From the NCBI GenBank assembly GCA_026416955.1, contig JAOAEE010000024.1:1-57076 (forward strand): 57,076 bases of DNA, in the 5' to 3' direction. The notes beneath the pieces are model-generated. The model saw nothing but the letters and a program-made list of their open reading frames with translations, was not told where the DNA came from and searched no databases. The stretch is from Ignavibacteria bacterium (GTDB lineage: Bacteria > Bacteroidota > Ignavibacteria > Kapaibacteriales > UBA2268). This document shows, one piece after another, positions 7,682-16,741 of the stretch (within the stretch, counting starts at the first letter, position 1; the number at the start of each line of letters is the position of its first letter). The position numbers and the translations under genes were made by a program.

Positions 7682-9289
7682 TTACACCTCCTGATTAATT
7701 AAAGGTTGAAATCGAAGGTCAGTCTCGCGAGGCTTTTCCCCACTCATTACAAGAGCATTACCAACCATTTCGTGGACACCACCTACTTCAAGCCCTGGAG
7801 CCCAAAATTCAAATAGATGAGGAAGATTTGCTTTGTCGATTGCGCAAATACATAGGCAAATATTCACTCCGTATTTATCCTTAACATATTTAGCAGCATT
7901 CGCTCTTGGAAAGCCACCTCGCATTCTCATTTCGAAATTCTCGTCGGTTCCAAGCCCTGCTCCACTTCCGCAACAGAAAGTTTGTTCGCGAATTGTATTA
8001 TCGGGCATTTCAGTAAAGTTCCGCATTACGTTTTTGATAATATACCGTGGTTCTTCGATAAGCCCCATTCCACGCGAAGGATTGCAAGAGTCGTGGAAAG
8101 TAGCGTGCCAATGGTCGTTACGGCTTGGGTCGAGTTTAATTTTCCCGTGGTAAATTAAATCGGCTGTAAATTCACAAATGTGAACCATTTTGGTGGATTT
8201 AGCATTTTCGAAAACTGTGCCTGTTATGGGTGAACGTGGCACCTCAAGGAAATCTGCCGGCCCGTTCATTGTATCCATATATTGATGAATCACTCTCCAC
8301 ATATGACCGCATTCACCACCAAGTATCCATTTTACTTTTAGCCTCTTTGCTTCGGCATAAATTTTATTGTTTAGTCTTTTCATTAATTCGTGCGAAACAA
8401 AAGAACCAAAATTTCCACCTTCCGATGCATATGTGCTAAATGTATAGTCTAATCCAATTTCGTGGAACAACATAACATAGCCTAGAAAAGTGTAGTAATG
8501 TGGAGTTCCAAAAAAGTCGGCAGATGGGGTAACGAACAAAACTTCTGCACCTTTTTTGTTCAAAGGGATATCTATGTGTATTCCTGTAATTTCTTCTATA
8601 TCGGCAGTAGCCATTTCCAAACTATCTTTCATACCGTGGGGTTGGATTCCAAGATGATTACCAGTACGGTAAGAATTCTTCACTGGGGTCATAATCCAAT
8701 CGATGTTTACACCAATTAGGTTCATCAATTCTCGAGTAAGAAAGGTAATCTCGGCAGTATCAATACCATAAGGACAAAAAACGGAGCAACGGCGACATTG
8801 CGTACATTGATAAAAGTAATAAAACCATTCACGCAAAACATCAAAAGTAAGGTCGCGTGCACCAACCATTCTTCCCATAATTTTCCCAGCAGTGGTGAAT
8901 TCTCTTCTATAAACAGACCTAAGTAGTTCGGCTCGTAGAACTGGCATATTTTTGGGGTCGCCACTACCAAGAAAGAAATGACATTTATCGGCACAAGCAC
9001 CACATCGCACACAAATATCCATAAAGATTTTAAGGGAGCGGAATTTTTCCAGTCTTTCCCTTAACCCCTCGAGTATAATCTCCTTCCAATTTTCTGGGAG
9101 TTTCCAATCGGGGTCGGTAGTTTGCCATTTCCTTGGGTTTGGTTGGTCAAGATATATCAATGCTTCTTCGCTTCCAGCGTAATTGAACGTTCCTTTGCGA
9201 AACTCAACTGGAACATCCATCCAATTTTTGAACTTCGGTTTTAAGTTAATTGTTTGAAGTAGTTCTTCTGGTTTGATTTTCGTGGCCAT
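7682..9289 (-). CDS. dsrK: DsrK-like heterodisulfide-reductase-type subunit
   Basis: This 535-residue cytoplasmic iron-sulfur protein is related to HdrD. Two [4Fe-4S] ferredoxin motifs are visible: C93/C96/C99/C103 and C162/C165/C168/C172. A C-terminal CCG domain follows, with HDSCNPSRGMG and CCGSGAGLG elements near residues 395-450, which in the family binds the catalytic [4Fe-4S] centre for disulfide or DsrC trisulfide chemistry. With DsrM it links the quinone pool to cytoplasmic sulfite reduction or sulfur oxidation. dsrAB and dsrC are not in the window. AAGGAGG lies six to seven bases before the ATG. One base separates the start from the dsrM stop. Confidence 0.92.
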   Translation of the reverse strand: MATKIKPEELLQTINLKPKFKNWMDVPVEFRKGTFNYAGSEEALIYLDQPNPRKWQTTDPDWKLPENWKEIILEGLRERLEKFRSLKIFMDICVRCGACADKCHFFLGSGDPKNMPVLRAELLRSVYRREFTTAGKIMGRMVGARDLTFDVLREWFYYFYQCTQCRRCSVFCPYGIDTAEITFLTRELMNLIGVNIDWIMTPVKNSYRTGNHLGIQPHGMKDSLEMATADIEEITGIHIDIPLNKKGAEVLFVTPSADFFGTPHYYTFLGYVMLFHEIGLDYTFSTYASEGGNFGSFVSHELMKRLNNKIYAEAKRLKVKWILGGECGHMWRVIHQYMDTMNGPADFLEVPRSPITGTVFENAKSTKMVHICEFTADLIYHGKIKLDPSRNDHWHATFHDSCNPSRGMGLIEEPRYIIKNVMRNFTEMPDNTIREQTFCCGSGAGLGTDENFEMRMRGGFPRANAAKYVKDKYGVNICLCICAIDKANLPHLFEFWAPGLEVGGVHEMVGNALVMSGEKPRETDLRFQPLINQEV

Positions 9290-9290
9290 A

Positions 9291-10292
9291 TTATACCTCC
9301 TTTTCTACTGGAATACCAGCTGCTTTCATTTTATCGCGGAACTCATCCTCATATTCCTCGTAAGTATGTACTGGAACATCATAGTTCCAAGGATTTATAT
9401 GGCGCTTCATACGATTGTTGTTTGCAAGATTTCGTGTCGGGCTAAGAAAAACACCACCTAGGTGCATCAATTTACTCATTGGGAAATAGATTAAAAGGGT
9501 GCAAACAAATGTAAAGTGTATAACAAACAATGGACTTAATTTATTTATCAAATCTCCACTAACACTTTGAAAAGACAAAATCGCAACAGTAAATTCCTTT
9601 ACAGCAACTAAATCTGTTTTGAAGAAATAGCGCATTAAAATACCAGTTGCAGCAATTCCAAGAATTAAGAGAAGAGGGAAGTAATCCGAAGGAAGGGAAA
9701 CAATTCTAACTTTAGAATCGAAAATTCTTCGCAAAAAAAGATAAAGCAACCCAGCAACAATTAAAATATTTGTAATGTAAATAATCGGAAGTCCCACTTG
9801 GAAAAATCCATCAATATTTTGCAAAAAGGTCACGAAAGATGGTATTGGTTCGGTAAAGAATCGAAAATGACGAAGGAAAATAATTAAAAAAGACCAATGG
9901 AAGGCAAGACTAAAAAACCAAAGCCATTTGTCTACCGAGTAGACAAGTCGGTCGCCACGAAATTCTGCTTGAGTATTCCTAAATAAAGAACGGAAAAACA
10001 AAATTTCGAGCAACATTCGGCCCAAGGTCCCTAGCCACGAACTGGGATTATCCAATTTGTTCTGCCTTATCCAAGGAAGCGATTTTTCTTGACCACAAGT
10101 TGTTGTAATTCTAAAAGGAACTGGGGAACGCCCCCAACGAATAATTCTCGCGATAACACCAACAATGAACACAACAAGAGCAACATAGGGAATGACTGTA
10201 GTAAAGAAAACTTTAAGAAAAGGCAGAACACCAGCAATCCAAGCAAGAAAAAGAATAATTGCAAAGTAAATGAACGAAATTCCCAATCCCAT
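9291..10292 (-). CDS. dsrM: DsrM-like membrane cytochrome b subunit
   Basis: A 333-residue protein of the nitrate reductase gamma/HdrE type. An N-terminal pair of hydrophobic helices (about 3-46) is followed by a block of about four more helices between 120 and 280, with several histidines placed as haem b ligands (AFHWSFLIIFLRH, and FVIHFTFVCTLLIYFP). It is expected to oxidise or reduce menaquinol and exchange electrons with DsrK. The cytoplasmic C-terminus has NNNRMKRHINPWNYDVPVHT. It follows the RsbRD-like gene by 19 bases and has AAGGA before the ATG. Confidence 0.88.
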   Translation of the reverse strand: MGLGISFIYFAIILFLAWIAGVLPFLKVFFTTVIPYVALVVFIVGVIARIIRWGRSPVPFRITTTCGQEKSLPWIRQNKLDNPSSWLGTLGRMLLEILFFRSLFRNTQAEFRGDRLVYSVDKWLWFFSLAFHWSFLIIFLRHFRFFTEPIPSFVTFLQNIDGFFQVGLPIIYITNILIVAGLLYLFLRRIFDSKVRIVSLPSDYFPLLLILGIAATGILMRYFFKTDLVAVKEFTVAILSFQSVSGDLINKLSPLFVIHFTFVCTLLIYFPMSKLMHLGGVFLSPTRNLANNNRMKRHINPWNYDVPVHTYEEYEDEFRDKMKAAGIPVEKEV

Positions 10293-10311
10293 AAATATTA
10301 ATCCTTATATA

Positions 10312-10830
10312 TTATTCATTTGTTTCATCTTTAAGTAAAGAATATTTTTCGTTCAAGCGGTCAAGAATTTTTCCATAACGGTTGCGTATCTCGTTTTTTT
10401 GAATTTCGGCAATTCTTTCTTTTATTTCAACATACTTTTTTAGACTTACAGCAACAAGTTTTTCGTAGAAATCGAATGATTGAATTACATCATTAATATC
10501 CGAGCAATTAATACTTTGCTCGCAGTATCTTTTCCATAGGTATTCAAAAATATTCACAGAAGTCCAAGGGTCTAATCCTTCAAGAGTGCGAATTTTCAAA
10601 ATTCCCTCGATTGCCCTTTCGAACTCCAAAGAACTAAAATTAGCCTCGTGGATTGTTTCCAATATTTTCAATAAGCAATTGTAAACATTGTATCCAATGG
10701 GATTAGTAAAAGGAGCATCTTTGTTTAAAATGTATTTTCGCGATGGTTCTGGGTAATTCGAAAGAATCCACTCGAACCATCCTTGCAACAAACTTGCTTT
10801 GTTTTCCCTTACAAACTCAACAAAATTCAT
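10312..10830 (-). CDS. RsbRD N-terminal-domain protein, first gene of the dsr operon
   Basis: A 172-residue soluble, mostly helical protein resembling the RsbRD_N domain (N-terminal sensory domain of RsbR-type stressosome co-antagonists) without the C-terminal STAS domain. The block beginning LLQGWFEWILSNYP and the later DPWTSVNIFEYLWKRYCE segment are the parts I recognise. Proteins of this type are found next to dsrM in a number of sulfur-metabolising bacteria. It is probably the first gene of the rsbRD–dsrMKJO transcript. A structural or regulatory role for the complex is inferred from position only. Confidence 0.7.
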   Translation of the reverse strand: MNFVEFVRENKASLLQGWFEWILSNYPEPSRKYILNKDAPFTNPIGYNVYNCLLKILETIHEANFSSLEFERAIEGILKIRTLEGLDPWTSVNIFEYLWKRYCEQSINCSDINDVIQSFDFYEKLVAVSLKKYVEIKERIAEIQKNEIRNRYGKILDRLNEKYSLLKDETNE

Positions 10831-11261
10831 CCTAAAAAATATATTACCCTAACTAATTTAACATTCATCTAATAAAGCAAAGATTAGGAAAGAACATTTT
10901 GTATTTTTTTTGTTGATTAATGGAGATTTAGAAGTAAAAAATTATCTTCAACAAAAGAAATTCGTTTCTAAAAAACTTAAAAAATTGAATTAGCATAAAG
11001 ATAATTTTTTATACTGGGTTTGATTTTTGAAAATACTTTTACCAAACTTGTTCTAAACTTCTAAATTTAAACTTCAATGCGTTTTGTTTTCGAAGTGCAA
11101 AATGAATTGTTTTTTTCCAAAAAGACTTGCAAAAATTAAATTTTAAAGAGAATTTACTAAATACCAATTTTCTGAGATTTAGTGTAAAAATTATGTTCAA
11201 GTCAATTTTCTCATTGAATATTCTTAATTTTGTAAAATTTTTTTTGAAAAAAGAGGAGACG
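10831..11261. other. divergent promoter region of dsr operon and guaB
   Basis: About 430 AT-rich bases between the divergent RsbRD-like gene and guaB. An in-frame extension of guaB to 11127 exists but is rejected. A TAATTTTG box lies at 11225-11232 for guaB. On the minus strand the nearest match for the dsr operon (TAATCTTTG, around 10872-10880) has one extra base in the spacer of the box. I could not identify a regulator site. Confidence 0.5.
11225..11232 (+). promoter_or_regulatory. TAATTTTG -7-type box before guaB
   Basis: It matches TAnnTTTG, 29 bases before the guaB ATG. There is no clear -33 TTG. Confidence 0.4.
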
Positions 11262-12734
11262 ATGTTTGAACACGAAAAGATAATAGGCGAGGCTTTGACT
11301 TATGATGATGTATTGATAGTACCAAGATATTCCGAGGTCCTTCCAAGAGAGACCGACTTAAAAACTCGCCTAACTCAAAACATATGGCTTAATATTCCTA
11401 TAATAAGCGCGGCAATGGATACAGTAACCGAAGCACCAATGGCAATTGCAATAGCAAGAGAGGGCGGGCTTGGAGTTATACACAAAAATATGTCAATCGA
11501 AATGCAAGTCGACCAAGTCGACCGTGTAAAACGCTCCGAAAGTGGAATGATAATGAACCCGATAACTTTGGGTCCTAACAATACAATTCGCGATGCATTG
11601 GAATTAATGGCAAAATTCCATATCTCTGGAATTCCAATAGTTGATGAAAACCGAAAGCTAATAGGAATAGTAACTAACCGCGACCTTAGATTTAATCCAG
11701 CACTCGATACTCCAATCGACGAGGTAATGACAAAGGAAAACTTGATAACTGTTCCCGAAGGAACAACATTGGAACAAGCAGAAAAAATATTGCAAGAGAA
11801 CAGAATAGAAAAACTTCCAGTTGTAGACAACAATTTCATTCTTAAGGGGTTAATCACTGTTAAAGATATACAAAAAAAGAAAATGCACCCCAATGCTTGC
11901 AAAGACGAACTTGGTAGGTTGCGAGTTGGTGCAGCCGTTGGTGTTTCGTCCGAAACATTGGAACGCGTAGCGGAATTGAAGAAGGTAGGTGTCGACGCAA
12001 TTTTTATAGATACAGCCCACGCCCATAGCCGCGGTGTGATAGAAATGATAAAAAGTATCAAATCCCGATACCCAGAAGTACAACTAATTGCTGGCAATAT
12101 TGCAACAAGCGAAGCAGCCGAGGACCTTGTAAGAACTGGGGTCGATGGAATCAAGGTCGGAATTGGGCCCGGCTCGATATGCACTACCCGAGTAATTGCT
12201 GGCGTTGGTATTCCACAACTTACAGCCATTTTCAATGTAGCAAAGGTAACACAAAAAGCCAACATACCAATAATTGCCGATGGTGGAATAAAACAAACAG
12301 GAGACATAGCAAAAGCTATAGCAGCTGGTGCAGACTCGGTGATGGTTGGTAACCTTCTTGCTGGGCACGAAGAAAGCCCCGGTGACAAAATACTATACGA
12401 AGGGCGTGCGTACAAAATCTACAGAGGTATGGGTTCACTCGAGGCTATGAAAAAAGGTTCCGCCGATAGGTATTTTCAAGATGTCGAAGACGAGATAACT
12501 AAACTTGTTCCCGAAGGTATCGAAGGTAGGGTTCCATACAAAGGTAATGTCGCCGACACAATTTTCCAACTTGTTGGTGGTCTACGCGCTGCTTTGGGTT
12601 ATTGCGGATGTCGTAATCTAGAAGAATTGAAAAAACATGCAAAATTTGTAAGAATTACCGACGCTGGATTACGCGAATCGCACCCACACGATGTTAGCAT
12701 CACAAAGGAATCCCCAAATTATTTTGTTAAATAA
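11262..12734 (+). CDS. guaB: inosine-5'-monophosphate dehydrogenase
   Basis: This 490-residue enzyme oxidises IMP to XMP with NAD, the committed step to GMP. After the N-terminal barrel segment ([17 protein letters not shown]) it has paired CBS domains at about residues 95-215 and the catalytic loop [11 protein letters not shown] near residue 305, whose cysteine attacks C2 of IMP. The flap region with GMGSLEAM and the C-terminal [10 protein letters not shown] segment are also present. The frame is open 45 codons further upstream, but GAGGAG at 11253-11258 and the normal family length support the ATG at 11262. The Xaa-Pro peptidase gene follows 13 bases later. Confidence 0.96.
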   Translation: MFEHEKIIGEALTYDDVLIVPRYSEVLPRETDLKTRLTQNIWLNIPIISAAMDTVTEAPMAIAIAREGGLGVIHKNMSIEMQVDQVDRVKRSESGMIMNPITLGPNNTIRDALELMAKFHISGIPIVDENRKLIGIVTNRDLRFNPALDTPIDEVMTKENLITVPEGTTLEQAEKILQENRIEKLPVVDNNFILKGLITVKDIQKKKMHPNACKDELGRLRVGAAVGVSSETLERVAELKKVGVDAIFIDTAHAHSRGVIEMIKSIKSRYPEVQLIAGNIATSEAAEDLVRTGVDGIKVGIGPGSICTTRVIAGVGIPQLTAIFNVAKVTQKANIPIIADGGIKQTGDIAKAIAAGADSVMVGNLLAGHEESPGDKILYEGRAYKIYRGMGSLEAMKKGSADRYFQDVEDEITKLVPEGIEGRVPYKGNVADTIFQLVGGLRAALGYCGCRNLEELKKHAKFVRITDAGLRESHPHDVSITKESPNYFVK

Positions 12735-12747
12735 TTTTTGGCAAACT

Positions 12748-13878
12748 ATGGCAAAAAAAACTACCGAAACTTCCGTTATCAAAAGAACTTATCCAGAAAA
12801 AATCGACCAACGCCTCCAGCAAATTAGGTTCAGAATAGAAGAAGAAAAAGCAGATGGACTATTTGTTAATTACTTACCTAATATTCGTTACTTAACAAAT
12901 TTTTCTGGCTCTGCTGCTTCGCTATTTATTTTAAAAGATGAGGTATGGTTCTTTACAGACGACAGATACGAAGAACAAATCCAAACTGAATTATATGAAT
13001 TGCCAAATTTGAAAACTTTCATTACTCGCGATGTTTGGGATTATTGTGTAAAAAAGAAATTACTTAAAGATATTTCTTCCATTGTTTTCGAATCGGAACG
13101 TTTAAGTTACCAAGATGTTATTAACATTAGAAATATTATTCGACCAGTTAAATTTAAACCCGCACTGGGAATTGTCGAACCATTTACAATGCCAAAATCG
13201 ACCGAAGAGTTGGAAAATATTCGCAAAGCTTGTGAAATGAGCGAAAAGGTTTTCGAGCAAGTTTTGAAGAACTTTAAAGTTGGGATGACAGAAAAGGAAC
13301 TAGCAGCAGAAGTTGTTTATATTGCACGAAAGCTTGGTTCCGAAGGCGAGCCATTTCCTACAATTGTGGTTAGCGGCAAAAGAAGCTCCCTTGTTCACGG
13401 AAGCCCATCGGAAAAGCAAATTAAGTCGAACGAAGTTGTTACAATCGATTTTGGATGTATCGTTAATGGCTTTTGTTGCGATGTAACAAGAGTTTTCGCG
13501 GTTGGGAAATCCACAAAAGAACAACGAGCAATATATGAACTATTGATAAAGGCCAAAGATAGCGCAATTGAACGAGTTAGGCCCTTTGTAAATGGAAAAC
13601 TTGTCGACGAAGCAGCTCGCTCCTTAATTGCAAAAGCTGGATACGGTGAATATTTCCAACATTCATTAGGACACGGAGTGGGAATATCCCCCCACGAACA
13701 ACCATTGATTACATTTAGAAAAGACGACCAAATAATTCCCGAAGGATGTATTCTTGCAATCGAACCTGGTGTTTATATTCCAAATAAATATGGACTTCGA
13801 GTAGAAGACAACATTTATGTAAATCGAGACGGGGCAAAATATCTAACTAAAGCACCAACTGAACTTATTGTTATTTAA
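12748..13878 (+). CDS. Xaa-Pro aminopeptidase (M24 family)
   Basis: A 376-residue metallopeptidase with a creatinase-like N-terminal domain (residues 1-145) and a pita-bread catalytic domain. All five metal ligands are visible in context: Asp in VTIDFG, Asp in CDVTRVF, His in HSLGHGVGISPHE, Glu in AIEPGVY and Glu in LRVEDN. It cleaves the N-terminal residue ahead of proline in the cytoplasm. I place the start at 12748, just after the guaB stop; an in-frame codon at 12691 would overlap guaB and add unrelated residues. The next gene begins at or just after its stop. Confidence 0.92.
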   Translation: MAKKTTETSVIKRTYPEKIDQRLQQIRFRIEEEKADGLFVNYLPNIRYLTNFSGSAASLFILKDEVWFFTDDRYEEQIQTELYELPNLKTFITRDVWDYCVKKKLLKDISSIVFESERLSYQDVINIRNIIRPVKFKPALGIVEPFTMPKSTEELENIRKACEMSEKVFEQVLKNFKVGMTEKELAAEVVYIARKLGSEGEPFPTIVVSGKRSSLVHGSPSEKQIKSNEVVTIDFGCIVNGFCCDVTRVFAVGKSTKEQRAIYELLIKAKDSAIERVRPFVNGKLVDEAARSLIAKAGYGEYFQHSLGHGVGISPHEQPLITFRKDDQIIPEGCILAIEPGVYIPNKYGLRVEDNIYVNRDGAKYLTKAPTELIVI

Positions 13879-13885
13879 ACGAATT

Positions 13886-15157
13886 ATGATAAATCAATCA
13901 AGAATGGACATTCGTCGTGTTCTGCTTATTTCTTATTATTTTCCACCAATGGGACTAAGTGGAGTACAAAGAACTTCTAAATTCGTTAAATACCTTCCAG
14001 AATTTAATTGGGAACCAATTGTTTTAACAAGTTCGCCTAAATCTTATTATGCTTTCGATGAGGAATTACAGCGCGAACTGGACGAAACTAAAGCCAAGGT
14101 ATTTAGAACTGGAATTTCAACTAGTAGAAAATTGAAAAAATTTCCAAGGAATATTTTAATACAGAATATTGGAAGAATAATTCTAAGTTTTTTTCTTCAA
14201 CCAGACACCAAAGTCCTTTGGAAGAGAAAAGCAATTGAATTAGGACGAGAAATACTAAGTAACCACAAAGTGGATGTAATTTTTGCAACTGCTCCCCCAT
14301 TTACCGATTTTCTTATTGCCCAAGAGCTTTCAAAAGAATTCAATATTCCATTTGTTGTCGACTACCGTGACGTTTGGGTGGATAATCCTTTTCATTTCTT
14401 TCCAACGTTCGCCCACAAAATGTATGTCCGGAAATTGGAAGAAAATGTCTTGAAAGAGGCAAGCCGAATAATTGTTACTTTCCGAGGCACGAAAGATGTG
14501 CTACTTACTAAATATCCATTCTTGAAAAGCGACGAGGTAATAATAATACCACACGGGTACGACAAAAAAGATTTTGAAATGGTTGAAGATATAAGACCCG
14601 ACCCCAATAAATTCGTTGTTACCCATTCTGGACTTTTCCAAGATAATCGAAATCCTAAATTTTTTTTGAAAGCTTTTGCTAAATTTGTAGAAGTTCGAAA
14701 TGATGGAATTCCAAAAGAAGCTTGGTTCGTTGGACTAATGAGAAAATCACATATTAAATTGATAAAGAAATTCAACTTAGAAACGAAAGTCAAACTATTT
14801 GGATATCAACCACACTCGGAAGTGGTTCGCTTACTCAAGATGTCCAACCTACTTTGGTTAATGTTCGAAGATAATGTACGTTCTCCGGGCAAGTTGTATG
14901 AGTATTTCGGTGCAAAAAAACCAGTTCTGATTTGTGCCCCCGATGGTTATATGAAAAGTTTAGCATTGGAATCGGATTCGGCAATTGGGGTGGAACCTCG
15001 CGATGTCGAAGGTATTTATAGAGCACTAAACACATTCTACGATTTATGGAGAAACGAAACTTTGCCCGAGCCAAGCGATTCGTTCTTGGAAAAGTTCGAC
15101 CGGAAGATATTAACTGAACAACTTAGTCTTCAGTTGGCTTTAGCTTGTAGGATATGA
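13886..15157 (+). CDS. glycosyltransferase (GT4-like)
   Basis: A GT-B glycosyltransferase of about 420 residues. The N-terminal acceptor domain starts VLLISYYFPPMGLSGVQR, typical of wbuB-like enzymes of surface polysaccharide synthesis. The C-terminal half has VTHSGLFQDNRNP, VKLFGYQPHSEV and a GKLYEYFGAKKPVL segment carrying the donor-binding acidic residue. The start is uncertain: 13868, 13886 and 13904 are all possible, and 13886 avoids overlap with the peptidase. The sugar and acceptor cannot be read from sequence. Downstream comes a lipoprotein gene with its own ribosome binding site. Confidence 0.82.
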   Translation: MINQSRMDIRRVLLISYYFPPMGLSGVQRTSKFVKYLPEFNWEPIVLTSSPKSYYAFDEELQRELDETKAKVFRTGISTSRKLKKFPRNILIQNIGRIILSFFLQPDTKVLWKRKAIELGREILSNHKVDVIFATAPPFTDFLIAQELSKEFNIPFVVDYRDVWVDNPFHFFPTFAHKMYVRKLEENVLKEASRIIVTFRGTKDVLLTKYPFLKSDEVIIIPHGYDKKDFEMVEDIRPDPNKFVVTHSGLFQDNRNPKFFLKAFAKFVEVRNDGIPKEAWFVGLMRKSHIKLIKKFNLETKVKLFGYQPHSEVVRLLKMSNLLWLMFEDNVRSPGKLYEYFGAKKPVLICAPDGYMKSLALESDSAIGVEPRDVEGIYRALNTFYDLWRNETLPEPSDSFLEKFDRKILTEQLSLQLALACRI

Positions 15158-15228
15158 TTTGTTGTATTTCAAATAAATTACCTAAAATGTCGTTTTGTAA
15201 TTTTTGTCCAACATTTAAAGGAAAACCT

Positions 15229-16155
15229 ATGAAGTTCAAACCCGCCCTAATGCTAGCAAGTTTTTTGTTGGCATTTTTACTATTTACTGCTTGCGAAGAA
15301 ACCACAAATACCACCGAACCGAATCCAACTGTTGCCGGTCCAGATAGTATGAAAGCAACTTCGAAAAACGAGACCACAGTTTCGCTACGATGGAAACTCT
15401 CGCCAGACGAGAGCAAAACCTATTTCAAAGACTATGTACTTTACATCTCACCCGGAGCTTTTGCCCCCCGTGTTATTCCAAAGGGAACAAACACAATTGA
15501 TATTACTGGACTAAGCGACGGAACAATCTATACATTCGAATTACGAGCAAGAAATATCGATGACAAAGAAAGTGTTAAAAGTGCAAAAATTCAATGGTCC
15601 CCAGCATTTCGCTTTACAAAAAACATTAATGATGAACCTATAAGAGTTTACGAAACCGCGTCACAATTCGGTAGTGGATTGCAATTATTCGACCCCAATA
15701 GTGGAAAACCAAGAACATTAAAAGTCGCAAGTGGTGAATTTTGGAACCTTGGCCTTTACACTAAATCTGGCGAACTCAGCTTTTATACTGCAAATTATAT
15801 TGCAGACAAGAATCTTTACAACTTTCCTACTAAGCCAAGTTATACTACCGAAATTAGCGAAGATATTTTCTTAACTAACTCGTTAGACAATGTTTACGAT
15901 AGCCAAGCTTTGAACGCAAGAAACTTTTCGAAAAACTATTACATCGACCTTACAGACACCGATTTTAAAAATGGGGTCGTAATAATTGTTAGAACCAAAG
16001 CACCCGGACAAACAGACTGGAACTACGCTAAAGTCTTGATAAAACCTGGTTCGACTGGTGGTTTGTTACAAGGAACCCCCGACAATCGCTACATTGAATG
16101 CGAAATTTCATTCCAAAAGAAAGTTGGTGTTCCATATGCAAAACCAATTAATTAA
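15229..16155 (+). CDS. lipoprotein with one fibronectin type III domain
   Basis: A 308-residue secreted protein. It starts with a lipoprotein signal ending in the lipobox LLFTAC, so the mature N-terminus is a lipidated cysteine. A fibronectin type III domain spans about residues 35-115 (KNETTVSLRWKLSPDE, then GLSDGTIYTFELRARN). The remaining 190 residues have no family I recognise and read as beta-rich. The open frame extends back to 15154, but AAAGGA at 15217-15222 and the signal peptide fix the start at 15229. It is followed by another exported small protein. Confidence 0.75.
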   Translation: MKFKPALMLASFLLAFLLFTACEETTNTTEPNPTVAGPDSMKATSKNETTVSLRWKLSPDESKTYFKDYVLYISPGAFAPRVIPKGTNTIDITGLSDGTIYTFELRARNIDDKESVKSAKIQWSPAFRFTKNINDEPIRVYETASQFGSGLQLFDPNSGKPRTLKVASGEFWNLGLYTKSGELSFYTANYIADKNLYNFPTKPSYTTEISEDIFLTNSLDNVYDSQALNARNFSKNYYIDLTDTDFKNGVVIIVRTKAPGQTDWNYAKVLIKPGSTGGLLQGTPDNRYIECEISFQKKVGVPYAKPIN

Positions 16156-16164
16156 GGAGGGAAA

Positions 16165-16638
16165 ATGAAGAAGATTTTGGTTTCAATAATTGCAATTGTT
16201 CTCGTCTTTGGATTAACATTTTCATTTGCCCAAGAAGAAGCTGGGAAAAAGAAATTAGCTCCGAAAGCAAAAGAAACGCAAGTTGAACAAAAAGAAACAA
16301 CAAAAGCCGACGTTAAACAATCCACTTCGAACCAACCAAAATCTGGTAAGCCACTTAAAGGCAAAGTAATTAGTCTTGCAAAATTTATCCTCGATGGAAA
16401 AGGAATTGTTAAGAAAGATGAAGCTACGAGAGAAGCCGAGGAAGGGAAGCCAATTGTTTTCCTTGTTGGCGAAGGGAAAAAAGCTAAAATTTATTTCGTA
16501 TTCAACGAAGATGGTTCTTTCGCTGGCAAGAAACTTGCTAAGTTTGCCGACAATAATTTCGTTGGTATCATTGGCAAAACAAAAGTTGTCAATGGTTTGA
16601 ATATTATTATCGCCGAAATGATAGAGTCAATGGACTAA
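16165..16638 (+). CDS. exported hypothetical protein
   Basis: A 157-residue protein with a clear signal peptide cleaved after about residue 22 (SFAQE). A low-complexity lysine/glutamate-rich linker (25-65) precedes a compact domain (66-157) with no family that I recognise. That domain contains GKVISLAKFILDGKG and LVGEGKKAKIYFVF, reminiscent of small beta-rich periplasmic domains. The start is secure: AAGGAGGG overlaps the upstream stop and lies a few bases before the ATG. It is probably co-transcribed with the lipoprotein and ends before the hairpin at 16678. Confidence 0.75.
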   Translation: MKKILVSIIAIVLVFGLTFSFAQEEAGKKKLAPKAKETQVEQKETTKADVKQSTSNQPKSGKPLKGKVISLAKFILDGKGIVKKDEATREAEEGKPIVFLVGEGKKAKIYFVFNEDGSFAGKKLAKFADNNFVGIIGKTKVVNGLNIIIAEMIESMD

Positions 16639-16677
16639 ATTTTATGATTTTACTAATTTTTCTTTACACTTTACAAC

Positions 16678-16712
16678 TTTGAACAGAGGGGTTCCTTACC
16701 CCTTTGTTCAAA
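16678..16712 (+). terminator. stem-loop after the exported-protein gene
   Basis: The 14-base arms at 16678-16691 and 16699-16712 (core GAACAGAGGGG with CCCCTTTGTTC) pair with a single G-U and a seven-base loop. There is no long T-tract after it, so termination may be inefficient or the structure may have another role. It lies between the 157-residue gene and an unrelated gene on the same strand. Confidence 0.6.
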
Positions 16713-16741
16713 TGTAATATAATTTGGTAGAATGCATAATT

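Noticed and set aside
11127-11261. N-terminal extension of guaB
   Set aside because: The extra residues are AT-driven and unlike IMP dehydrogenase. GAGGAG and the normal family length place the start at 11262.
11375-12415. 346-codon antisense open frame inside guaB
   Set aside because: It is a shadow of guaB codon usage on the opposite strand. The guaB product has full family motifs and the antisense translation has none.
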